Assembly (NCBI GenBank): GCA_015232795.1
Contig: JADFYX010000134.1
Location: 1 to 6,768, forward strand
Direction of reading: 5' to 3'
Source: Magnetococcales bacterium
GTDB lineage: Bacteria > Pseudomonadota > Magnetococcia > Magnetococcales > JADFYX01
Length of the DNA stretch: 6,768 nt
Notes under the pieces: model-generated
Database searches by the model: none
Told to the model about the DNA's origin: nothing
Seen by the model: only the letters and a program-made list of their open reading frames with translations
In this document: positions 1 through 5,709 of the stretch, piece by piece
How the letters are laid out: each line of letters begins with the position of its first letter
Position numbering within the stretch: position 1 is the stretch's first letter
Position numbers and translations under genes: made by a program

Positions 1-27
1 ATTCTAAATTGAAAAGATTGGAAAAAA

Positions 28-57
28 TTGACATTAAGATTACAAGATATATTTAAA
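28..57 (+). promoter_or_regulatory. Candidate sigma70-type promoter
   Basis: A perfect -35 hexamer TTGACA (28-33) is followed after 18 bases by TTTAAA (52-57), which matches four of six -10 positions. A better -10 match, TATATT (48-53), lies only 14 bases from the -35. The proposed -10 sits inside the AT palindrome at 47-62. It is nearly 400 bases from the first rightward gene, so it would need a long leader. AT-rich DNA makes chance matches common. Confidence 0.25.
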
Positions 58-62
58 TATAT
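47..62. repeat. Perfect 16-bp AT palindrome
   Basis: ATATATTT is followed directly by its exact reverse complement AAATATAT. The sequence contains only A and T, so chance occurrence in this AT-rich stretch is plausible. It overlaps the -10 region of the candidate promoter at 28-57, where a dimeric regulator could bind; that role is inference only. Confidence 0.5.
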
Positions 63-297
63 AAAAAATCATAAAAACAGATCACTTAAATTGTAAGAAA
101 ACAAAGTGTTTTTTTTCCAACTGAAGTGGTGACCTGAGGGAGCAGTTAAAAAACACTCAACAATTAGGAGTTTCGACAAAAAATAATTGTATAATATGAG
201 TTGCAATCCAACTAATCTGGAGGGGGGATGATCGACAAGAGTGGGAAGAGGTAATTGATTCCTGATATCACCTTGGAGGGTTCTCAAGTAAAAAAGG

Positions 298-327
298 TTG
301 TTGTCATAGGGTTTATTCATATACAAT
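298..327 (+). promoter_or_regulatory. Weak candidate promoter for the glycosyltransferase
   Basis: TACAAT (322-327, five of six matches to the -10 consensus) is preceded by TTGTCA (301-306, five of six matches to the -35) with a short 15-base spacer, or by TTGTTG (298-303, three of six) with an 18-base spacer. Transcription would begin near 334 and give a leader of about 100 bases that carries the palindrome at 402-417. The non-ideal spacing keeps confidence low. Confidence 0.25.
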
Positions 328-401
328 ACATTGGCATCCTTATTGAACCTGGAAACACCAATTATAAGCTCCCGCACCAATTACAACCTATTGATTCAGT
401 A

Positions 402-417
402 AGAAAATTAATTTTCT
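402..417. repeat. Perfect 16-bp palindrome before the glycosyltransferase
   Basis: AGAAAATT is followed directly by its exact reverse complement AATTTTCT. It ends one base before the purine-rich GAGGA (418-422) and 20 bases before the ATG at 438. As DNA it is a symmetric site of the kind dimeric repressors bind; as RNA it could fold into a 6-bp stem with a TTAA loop next to the ribosome-binding region. Either role is inference. The symmetry itself is certain. Confidence 0.6.
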
Positions 418-437
418 GAGGATTCACGTGTAATATA

Positions 438-1412
438 ATGAAACGTAAATTTGGGATTGTTACAGCAGTCTATAATGACTGGGAATGTTTGCAAATACTT
501 TCAGAAGAAATAAATAAGTTACCTATAAATGATATATCATTCGATTTGATCATTATAGATGATGGTTCTATCTCTTCTGCTTATTTAAATAATATCCCGT
601 TGCTTGAAGATGGCTGTATTGATCGTATCTATGTTGAAGAACTTGTTGGCAACATTGGCAACCAACGGGCACTTTGTGTGGGGCTTAAAAAATTGCAGGC
701 CGAGGGGGGGTACGAATCTCTTATCGTTATGGATGTTGACGGAGAAGATCGCCCCGCTGTTATTCCAGATCTAATAAAAGCCCATGATGACAACCCAGGA
801 AAGGTTATAGTATGTCGACGAGTAAATAGAACAGAAGGAAAACTTTTTAAGATTGGATATTTTTTTTATAAAAATCTGTTCTCATCCCTCACAGGAACAA
901 TAATAGATTTTGGCAATTTTTCTCTTATTCCCAAAAGCTGTCTTGGTAGTTTAGTTTCAAGGCCAGAATTATGGCAACATTTTTCTGCCACAATTATTCG
1001 TTCACGTATCCCGTATTATACGATAAATGCCGATCGTGGGACACGATTTTATGGTAAATCTTCACAACATATACCCAACTTGCTTGTACACGGACTTAAC
1101 GGGATTTCCGTTTTCTCTGATGTTGCCTTAGCTCGTGTTCTGTTGGGTTTGGTATTTATAGCTGTTATCATAATCTTAGGTATGTTCGGTGTAATTGGTA
1201 TACGTTTTTTGACAGATCTTGCGATTTTAGGCTGGGCTTCCAATGTGTTTGGCTTTCTTGCTATCGCTTTAATTCTCATCGTCTTTTTTGCTATAGCTAT
1301 CTCTTTGGCTTTTATGAATCTGGCAAAGAATACGCATTTCATTCCGAAAATTAATTTCAGCGATTTTTTTCATAAAAAAATTATATTGTTTGAGAGAGAG
1401 GAGAACAGATAA
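438..1412 (+). CDS. Family 2 glycosyltransferase, polyprenol-phosphate (DPM1/GtrB-like) type
   Basis: Predicted to transfer a sugar from a nucleotide donor, probably onto polyprenyl phosphate, at the cytoplasmic face of the inner membrane. The 324-residue protein starts with the GT2 strand KFGIVTAVYND (4-14), has the nucleotide-binding IIDDGS (39-44) and the metal/donor-site segment MDVDGEDRP (98-106). The acceptor-side region at about 206-227 (GKSS, then HGLNGISVFS) resembles DPM1/GtrB enzymes. Two hydrophobic helices follow at about 231-256 and 268-295, then a basic tail, matching the usual N-terminal GT-A domain plus two-helix anchor and the family length of about 300-330. ATG 438 is chosen because no in-frame start lies between it and the upstream TGA at 417 and it begins at the first GT2 strand. 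The only good Shine-Dalgarno, GAGGA at 418-422, lies 15 bases away, which is unusually far. A G7 run (704-710) falls in the catalytic domain. The sugar cannot be told from sequence, so no symbol is given. Confidence 0.9.
   Translation: MKRKFGIVTAVYNDWECLQILSEEINKLPINDISFDLIIIDDGSISSAYLNNIPLLEDGCIDRIYVEELVGNIGNQRALCVGLKKLQAEGGYESLIVMDVDGEDRPAVIPDLIKAHDDNPGKVIVCRRVNRTEGKLFKIGYFFYKNLFSSLTGTIIDFGNFSLIPKSCLGSLVSRPELWQHFSATIIRSRIPYYTINADRGTRFYGKSSQHIPNLLVHGLNGISVFSDVALARVLLGLVFIAVIIILGMFGVIGIRFLTDLAILGWASNVFGFLAIALILIVFFAIAISLAFMNLAKNTHFIPKINFSDFFHKKIILFEREENR
704..710 (+). repeat. G7 homopolymer inside the glycosyltransferase gene
   Basis: Seven consecutive G bases span the end of codon Glu89 and codons Gly90-Gly91. 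Gaining one G would lead to TGA after ten further codons; losing one leads to TAA about 20 codons on. Either change would remove the DxD region and the membrane anchor. Such tracts can slip during replication, but seven is short for a proven phase-variable tract. Confidence 0.45.
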
Positions 1413-1440
1413 TTTTCTCGCATTTACAGGTAGATCATTA

Positions 1441-1467
1441 TTGGAAAAACACTACATAATTTATAAA
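1441..1467 (+). promoter_or_regulatory. Weak candidate promoter before the methyltransferase
   Basis: TTGGAA (1441-1446, four of six) and TATAAA (1462-1467, five of six) are separated by 15 bases inside the 97-base gap between the glycosyltransferase and methyltransferase. This would give a leader of about 36 bases. The gap holds no recognisable terminator, so read-through from the glycosyltransferase is equally possible. Confidence 0.2.
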
Positions 1468-1509
1468 CACAATGATTGAATTTTTTGTAAGAGCAATTTT
1501 GGATTAACA

Positions 1510-2241
1510 ATGAATACTCCCATGACAACTGGTTCTGAAGAGTTTAATTTCTTTGAACTAACCCTGTTTGAAGGGGCTAACAATTGGAAAGCATATTTGC
1601 AAAATAGATTAAATCCTTTCTTAAAAGGTAGGGTTCTTGAAGTTGGAGCAGGAATTGGAGGTACTACAGCAGCAATTTATAATAATAATGTTAAGGAGTG
1701 GGTATGTTTAGAACCTTGCCCCAACCTGTTTAAACAGCTTTCTGAGAAGGTGAAAAGCATCCCCAAAAACAACTCTATTCGGCCTATTTGTGGGGTAATT
1801 AATGATCTTCCATCTGCGGAAAAATTCGACACCATTTTATACATAGATGTTTTGGAGCATATCAAAGATGATCATAATGAAATAGCTATGGCGGTATCCC
1901 GCTTAAGTCAAAACGGTCATCTTATAATATTGTCTCCTGCCTTTATGTTTCTTTTTAGTCCTTTTGATAGTGCTGTTGGCCATTTTCGTCGCTATAACAA
2001 GGATGATCTTCGTAAGCAGGCCAATATAGCAGGGCTTGAAGAGTGTTATATACACTATTTGGATAGCGTTGGTTTTTTTGCATCTTTAGGCAACAAATTG
2101 CTTCTTAAGAATGACTCGCCGGGGAAGATGCAGATTCATATCTGGGACCACTATATGGTACGCCTATCAAGGTGGATAGATAGACTATTTGGCTACTCTT
2201 TTGGACGATCAATTCTAGGTGTTTGGCAGTTAAAAAAGTAG
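1510..2241 (+). CDS. Class I SAM-dependent methyltransferase
   Basis: A 243-residue soluble enzyme expected to transfer a methyl group from S-adenosylmethionine; the acceptor is unknown. The Rossmann motif I is VLEVGAGIGGTT (42-53). The acidic residue at the end of the second strand is in CLEP (Glu68), predicted to bind the SAM ribose. The strand-4 segment is DTILYIDVLEHIKDD (107-121), with the VLEH signature common in Methyltransf_11/23-type enzymes. A later HFRRY motif (158-162) is seen in many members of this group found in glycan loci. No signal peptide or clear membrane helix is seen. The ATG at 1510 has a weak GGA at 1501-1503; an in-frame ATG at 1522 is possible but less well placed. 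It lies 97 bases after the glycosyltransferase on the same strand, so methylation of a surface sugar or chain end is a reasonable inference, unproven. Its stop is 11 bases from that of the convergent membrane-protein gene, and no GC-rich terminator hairpin separates them. Confidence 0.88.
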   Translation: MNTPMTTGSEEFNFFELTLFEGANNWKAYLQNRLNPFLKGRVLEVGAGIGGTTAAIYNNNVKEWVCLEPCPNLFKQLSEKVKSIPKNNSIRPICGVINDLPSAEKFDTILYIDVLEHIKDDHNEIAMAVSRLSQNGHLIILSPAFMFLFSPFDSAVGHFRRYNKDDLRKQANIAGLEECYIHYLDSVGFFASLGNKLLLKNDSPGKMQIHIWDHYMVRLSRWIDRLFGYSFGRSILGVWQLKK

Positions 2242-2252
2242 ATCGATTGCTT

Positions 2253-4220
2253 TTAGTTTAATTTGCTGCAAGGCTCAAATATATCAAAAGTCCTGTTTTG
2301 ATAGGAGCGACAATAATTGTATTCTGGTGATGGTTGAAAATAGTAAGGAGTCTCTTTAACACTGACAATAATGTCCAGGCGGAAGGATTCAACTTGGTGT
2401 TTTTTATAAGCATCTAAAATACGTTTTTTTTCAGAGATAGGTATATGAAGCATAGATATGAAAGGAGAACGATAGATCCTATCTAGTACCTCAGGTGGAT
2501 ATTCGTTAAGTGTAGATGCGTATGTATATAAAGCATTTGCTTGATATTTAAATAAACTATGAAAACGTTTTATGAAGTAGTCAGATGTTAATAGCTTTTC
2601 AAATGTCGAGGTTGAAATATTATGCATTTTCAAAAATGAAAATAGCCGGCTCTCAATTTCACTTTGCTTGGAAATGCTTGCAAATGTGTCAGGTAAATAT
2701 ACATACCCATCTCTAAAAGCTACCCACCACTGGCCTAGTTGAAAATCTAAGCTGCCTAAAACTTCTTGTTGCACACTCTCTCTTTTATTAAGCCACCGTA
2801 CCAAATCATTAAAATCCTCGCGATAATTTTGAATTTTTTTCCATCCCCCACCATGTTTACCAATATCTTTATGCCATACACGTGCTTGAACAGTAGTGTT
2901 ATTTCGCTCTATATGCATCTTTGCATGGGTATATGTAGTAAGGGCAATAGATGTTAATAACAAAACAGTTATAAGCCAAGCTCCTGCCTTATCATATTTT
3001 TGTTGGATATTGTTTTCTTTCTTTGAAAATTTAGCTAAAAAGATAATAACAATGTCAGTAAAAAATAGTATCAATGAAACCTGAAAAATAGCCTCAATAA
3101 TACGATATGTGTAAACAAAATGGTGGTCTTGAACCCCTAGTCTTGAAATTGCACTAAATATATGAGGAAAAAATAGAAGAACTATAAATAAAATCCCCAG
3201 AGTAAAAAATAGACTATGTTTGCGATCTGGATGAGCTATTTTTCCAATATTATTTACATACAGATACCTATAAAATGTAGCGATAACAAACGAAATAAAA
3301 CCATAACCTATTGCAGATCTTGGAACATTAGCTAATACGATAATACCTTCAACTCGAATGTGGGGATAAATTCCCCAAAGTGAGTGCATCTCCTTACTGC
3401 CAGCAATCTGTTGGAAAATAAAAAAACTTGAACACAGCAAAAAAACCAGACCTAAAACAATCCACGACATATCAATTTTCAGCTTTTGGTATGTATGGAA
3501 TGTAAATATAATAAAAGCCCCTGAACACAATATCATAGCATCATGAATTGATGCCTGAAGCATTAAACTTAATGACAAACCCAGCAGAGCAAATTCTGAC
3601 CATGTAATCTTATCGCGATCGATCTGGTTTACTACCTTGACAAGCATATAAAAAGAAAAGAAGAGATAGACACTATTAACATAGTTGCGAGCAATCCTGA
3701 AGTTCCATAAATCTGGTATATCAACCCATTGAGACATGAATGAGGCAGTTTGACTGCTACATAATAAAAAAATTATGAAAGCCCAGATAGCAGAATGTTT
3801 AGAAGTGAAAAAAGAGACGATTAAAAATATAATGTAGAAACGAATTCCTGAGAGCAGAATATCAGCAATAACAAACCCTACCTTACCAAACAAAAAGTTC
3901 ATCACTTGGTAAGGGAATTGGGCCATAAATGGAAATGTGAAAACTCCTTTGCCTTGATGTTCAAAAATCGTGAAGTCACCATAACCAGCATCTAAAACGC
4001 GAAATATGGATGAAAAGTAGTCCATATCACCATAGCGGTAATAAATTATTGTTGATAAGGGGTCATCTGGTCTCATAATAAATGAGGTAATCCAGTAACC
4101 TGCACCTACAATTAATGAAAGGGTAAAAAAAGCAAAAAAAGAGTAAGCCCTGTCACTGTCTGCTTTGATATGTGACTGCGTGTCACGCATTTTATTATGA
4201 TCTGAGCTGTTATTTGTCAT
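2253..4220 (-). CDS. Large polytopic membrane protein, possibly GT-C-like glycosyltransferase
   Basis: I do not recognise a specific family. The 655-residue protein has an N-terminal cytoplasmic-like segment (1-24) and about ten or eleven hydrophobic segments at roughly 26-48, 104-122, 124-139, 143-160, 181-198, 208-221, 226-242, 252-271, 303-320, 336-356, 375-397 and 412-430. A polar domain of about 225 residues (431-655) follows. The loop after helix 1 carries GDMDYF (64-69), an Asp-x-Asp pair, and further acidic and aromatic residues up to about residue 103. In GT-C enzymes the first extracytoplasmic loop holds an acidic catalytic motif, and C-terminal domains often include a segment like DLVRWLNKR...VLGSLD, seen here at 472-492. 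That supports a GT-C-like role using a lipid-linked sugar in the periplasm, by inference. Start ATG 4220 has a weak AGG upstream in TAGGTTTAG. The gene faces away from the SGNH gene and is markedly AT-rich. A polymerase or other envelope protein remains possible. Confidence 0.85.
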   Translation of the reverse strand: MTNNSSDHNKMRDTQSHIKADSDRAYSFFAFFTLSLIVGAGYWITSFIMRPDDPLSTIIYYRYGDMDYFSSIFRVLDAGYGDFTIFEHQGKGVFTFPFMAQFPYQVMNFLFGKVGFVIADILLSGIRFYIIFLIVSFFTSKHSAIWAFIIFLLCSSQTASFMSQWVDIPDLWNFRIARNYVNSVYLFFSFYMLVKVVNQIDRDKITWSEFALLGLSLSLMLQASIHDAMILCSGAFIIFTFHTYQKLKIDMSWIVLGLVFLLCSSFFIFQQIAGSKEMHSLWGIYPHIRVEGIIVLANVPRSAIGYGFISFVIATFYRYLYVNNIGKIAHPDRKHSLFFTLGILFIVLLFFPHIFSAISRLGVQDHHFVYTYRIIEAIFQVSLILFFTDIVIIFLAKFSKKENNIQQKYDKAGAWLITVLLLTSIALTTYTHAKMHIERNNTTVQARVWHKDIGKHGGGWKKIQNYREDFNDLVRWLNKRESVQQEVLGSLDFQLGQWWVAFRDGYVYLPDTFASISKQSEIESRLFSFLKMHNISTSTFEKLLTSDYFIKRFHSLFKYQANALYTYASTLNEYPPEVLDRIYRSPFISMLHIPISEKKRILDAYKKHQVESFRLDIIVSVKETPYYFQPSPEYNYCRSYQNRTFDIFEPCSKLN

Positions 4221-4261
4221 CTAAACCTATTTTCCCATATTTTTTATAAATATCAAAGATT

Positions 4262-4300
4262 TGTAATTGTTAAAAAATATTTAACCACAACAATTTTACA
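4262..4300. repeat. Imperfect inverted repeat near the leftward promoter
   Basis: TGTAATTGTT (4262-4271) is mirrored by AACAATTTTACA (4289-4300), which is its reverse complement with two extra T bases. Nested within is a perfect 6-bp dyad, GTTAAA (4269-4274) and TTTAAC (4280-4285), with a five-base loop. The right arm covers the proposed -10 hexamer of the leftward promoter, so an operator role is conceivable. The AT-rich context makes chance dyads fairly common. Confidence 0.35.
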
Positions 4301-4323
4301 TACATAAGCCTAACTTTAGTCAA
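4295..4323 (-). promoter_or_regulatory. Candidate promoter for the 655-residue membrane protein
   Basis: On the minus strand, TTGACT (4323-4318) matches five of six -35 positions and TGTAAA (4300-4295) matches four of six -10 positions with an ideal 17-base spacer. Transcription would start near 4288 and give a leader of about 70 bases before the ATG at 4220. It is the best-spaced promoter-like pair in the window. Confidence 0.4.
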
Positions 4324-4484
4324 ATTAAGCTTATCATCTTTCTTTTTGCTTGTCTTTGGCTCCTTCTCTTTAGCCCCTTAAACAATAAAAGCCAATGGAT
4401 TAGTACCCTTGCAAAAATACAAACACCAAACAATAAGCATATTCCTTATTAATAATCTTGGAGGCCACTTGCAGAGGTCACTGG

Positions 4485-4523
4485 TTGCTATTAGAGCTAT
4501 TTAAAAGGTAAGATAAATACAAT
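4485..4523 (+). promoter_or_regulatory. Weak candidate promoter for the SGNH/MBOAT unit
   Basis: TTGCTA (4485-4490) and TAAGAT (4509-4514) are 18 bases apart and each match four of six consensus positions. A stronger -10-like hexamer, TACAAT (4518-4523), lies just downstream but has no matching -35. Either would start transcription shortly before the GGAG at 4536-4539. Confidence 0.2.
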
Positions 4524-4543
4524 TTCAGTAAGATTGGAGTTTC

Positions 4544-4585
4544 ATGACGGATAGGGTGAACATGCACTATTGGCAACATTCATGA
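4544..4585 (+). CDS. Possible 13-residue leader ORF coupled to the SGNH gene
   Basis: ATG 4544 follows GGAG (4536-4539) by four bases, the best ribosome-binding site in this part of the window. It opens a 13-residue frame, MTDRVNMHYWQHS, ending at TGA 4583-4585. That stop overlaps ATG 4582 of the next gene in an ATGA arrangement, the same overlap used between the SGNH and MBOAT genes. It may therefore be a translational-coupling leader. Alternatively the SGNH gene really begins at 4544 and a one-base frameshift (real or a sequencing error) separates the parts. No function for the peptide is suggested by its sequence. Confidence 0.35.
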   Translation: MTDRVNMHYWQHS

Positions 4586-5709
4586 TGAGCTCAGGAAATT
4601 GGCGCAGCGGACTAATCAGCATAGTGGTAATCATGATAGTTTTGCTGCTGCCGTTGGGGGTGAATCTATTTCTGAAAAGTTCCTACTACAATGATCAAGG
4701 TTTGAAGAGGCTAGCTGCCGAAAAGCCCCAGGATTTTTTTCTTGGGAATTCAATTCTTGCCAGTCGTATTGATATTCCCCTGCTCAAAAAATTACTACCT
4801 CAGCGTAAAATCTCTTTTGCGGCCTATTCCGCTTCAAAACCGAACCTATGGTATAGAATTATAAAAAACGATCTCATAGCCTCTGGGGCCAGGCCGGAAA
4901 CCATCATTTTTTTTCTCTTTGGCAATGAACTCCTGCAACCGATATCCCTACCGTCACAGGGAAATCATGCTTTAATGGCCATGCGCAAAAGTGTGGCTAA
5001 CGAACCTATTGTCAAGCGGGAGATGTTGGCTTCACACCCATTGCTTACAGTGAAATACTTCTTGATGTCACTCTATGCCATTCAATCTCTACATAATGAT
5101 ATCAACTGGTATTTGACCAATTTAACCATGTTTTTATCCCAACCCTCCTACCGCGAGGCATTATTAGAGCGGAAGAAGGCTAATCACATGCGGATTAGGG
5201 CCGGGATACTTGATTCCGTAAATAAACTTATGGAAAGGACAGGGAGCACAGGTGTTAGCCAAATGGCTGAGATAGGGGTTAATGGACAGTTTATACAAAG
5301 GTTGGATTTTGCAGATGCCCTACCCAGATCTTATCTACCAGAGATTCTTGAACTACTCAATAGCCATGGGATTTTGCCCGTATTCATTCAGGTAAATTCG
5401 TTACACCGCCTGAATAGACAGGGGGAGGTTTTTGAGTTTGATCGACTCTTACACCGTGAGTTGGGGCAGTATCTTTCTGCCCACGGGGCGGTATATATAG
5501 ATGAGAGCGAAGATAGTGTCGTTAGCAGTGATATGTTTGCTGATTTAACCCATATTCACAACTCCTATAAAGCCTATTACACCAAATATTTTGTCAGACG
5601 TTATGGGGATAAGTGCAGCGATAATTTCAGCACCGAATCTGGGTTGAAATGTCAAAGCTGGAGGTTTCTTACTGATCTTAAACCGCAACGCACAACAGAG
5701 GCGAAATGA
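4582..5709 (+). CDS. Membrane-anchored SGNH-hydrolase-like protein, partner of the MBOAT acyltransferase
   Basis: A 375-residue protein (counted from ATG 4582) with an N-terminal hydrophobic helix at about 9-31 that should anchor it in the inner membrane with the rest in the periplasm. It shows SGNH-like blocks: FFLGNS (52-57), where Ser57 is the candidate nucleophile in a GNS variant of the usual GDS; LFGNE (112-116) resembling the GxN block; and DLTH (321-324), matching the C-terminal Asp-x-x-His pair. Proteins of this kind (AlgJ/AlgX, PatB) accept acyl groups delivered by an MBOAT partner and esterify a periplasmic glycan; that role is inferred mainly from the neighbour. The start is uncertain: TTG 4570 (four residues longer, GGTGA ten bases upstream), ATG 4582 (stop/start overlap with the leader frame) and ATG 4585 are all in frame. 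ATG 4582 is preferred for the overlap. Overall identity to a named family is not evident to me. Confidence 0.85.
   Translation: MMSSGNWRSGLISIVVIMIVLLLPLGVNLFLKSSYYNDQGLKRLAAEKPQDFFLGNSILASRIDIPLLKKLLPQRKISFAAYSASKPNLWYRIIKNDLIASGARPETIIFFLFGNELLQPISLPSQGNHALMAMRKSVANEPIVKREMLASHPLLTVKYFLMSLYAIQSLHNDINWYLTNLTMFLSQPSYREALLERKKANHMRIRAGILDSVNKLMERTGSTGVSQMAEIGVNGQFIQRLDFADALPRSYLPEILELLNSHGILPVFIQVNSLHRLNRQGEVFEFDRLLHRELGQYLSAHGAVYIDESEDSVVSSDMFADLTHIHNSYKAYYTKYFVRRYGDKCSDNFSTESGLKCQSWRFLTDLKPQRTTEAK
5698..5701 (+). promoter_or_regulatory. Ribosome-binding site of the MBOAT gene
   Basis: GAGG, within AGAGG, lies inside the last codons of the SGNH gene, four bases before ATG 5706. It fixes the MBOAT start and, with the ATGA overlap, indicates that the two genes are translated together. 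Confidence 0.65.

Larger units (their letters stand above)
1..437. other. AT-rich upstream region without a convincing gene
   Basis: No protein-coding gene is supported here. A 103-codon frame on the minus strand (69-380) begins with TTG and shows no recognisable motif, so it is not called. Visible content: a consensus TTGACA hexamer at 28-33, a perfect AT palindrome at 47-62, a T8 run at 109-116, a perfect TATAAT hexamer at 190-195 lacking a suitable -35 partner, a G6 run (222-227) abutting an 8-residue ORF (228-254), a weaker promoter-like pair around 298-327, and a second perfect palindrome at 402-417 just before the glycosyltransferase. This is most simply the promoter/leader region of the rightward genes, but the left end of the window cuts off whatever precedes it. 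Confidence 0.6.
4221..4543. other. Divergent intergenic region with candidate control sites
   Basis: This gap separates the leftward membrane-protein gene from the rightward SGNH/MBOAT unit. It holds a leftward promoter-like pair (4295-4323), an imperfect dyad overlapping it (4262-4300), a weak rightward promoter candidate (4485-4523) and a pyrimidine-rich stretch at about 4335-4378. Read on the minus strand, 4270-4377 is a 35-codon stop-bounded frame with a lysine/glutamate-rich start, possibly a gene relic or merely the complement of the pyrimidine tract. No RNA gene, ops/JUMPstart element or intrinsic terminator was recognised. Confidence 0.6.

Noticed and set aside
199..213. AGTTG-CAATC-CAACT hairpin
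   Set aside because: A 5-bp stem is expected by chance many times in a window this size.
69..380. 103-codon minus-strand open frame
   Set aside because: It starts with TTG, has only a weak AGG upstream, shows no recognisable motif or domain and overlaps promoter-like signals. It is probably a chance frame in AT-rich DNA, though a real small gene cannot be excluded.
1049..1342. 97-codon minus-strand frame inside the glycosyltransferase
   Set aside because: It is the shadow of the GT2 C-terminal half; its lysine/isoleucine-rich sequence is the complement of the membrane helices.
2232..2256. Possible terminator between the convergent genes
   Set aside because: Only a 5-bp AAAAG/CTTTT stem with an 11-base loop can be drawn, too weak for an intrinsic terminator.
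2766..3084. Two short plus-strand frames inside the 655-residue membrane protein gene
   Set aside because: They lie wholly antisense to a well-supported membrane protein and show no motifs.
4459..4473. Sigma54-like TTGG...TTGC pattern
   Set aside because: The GG and GC elements are nine bases apart, one short of the required ten; a second pair at 4476-4488 has the same fault.
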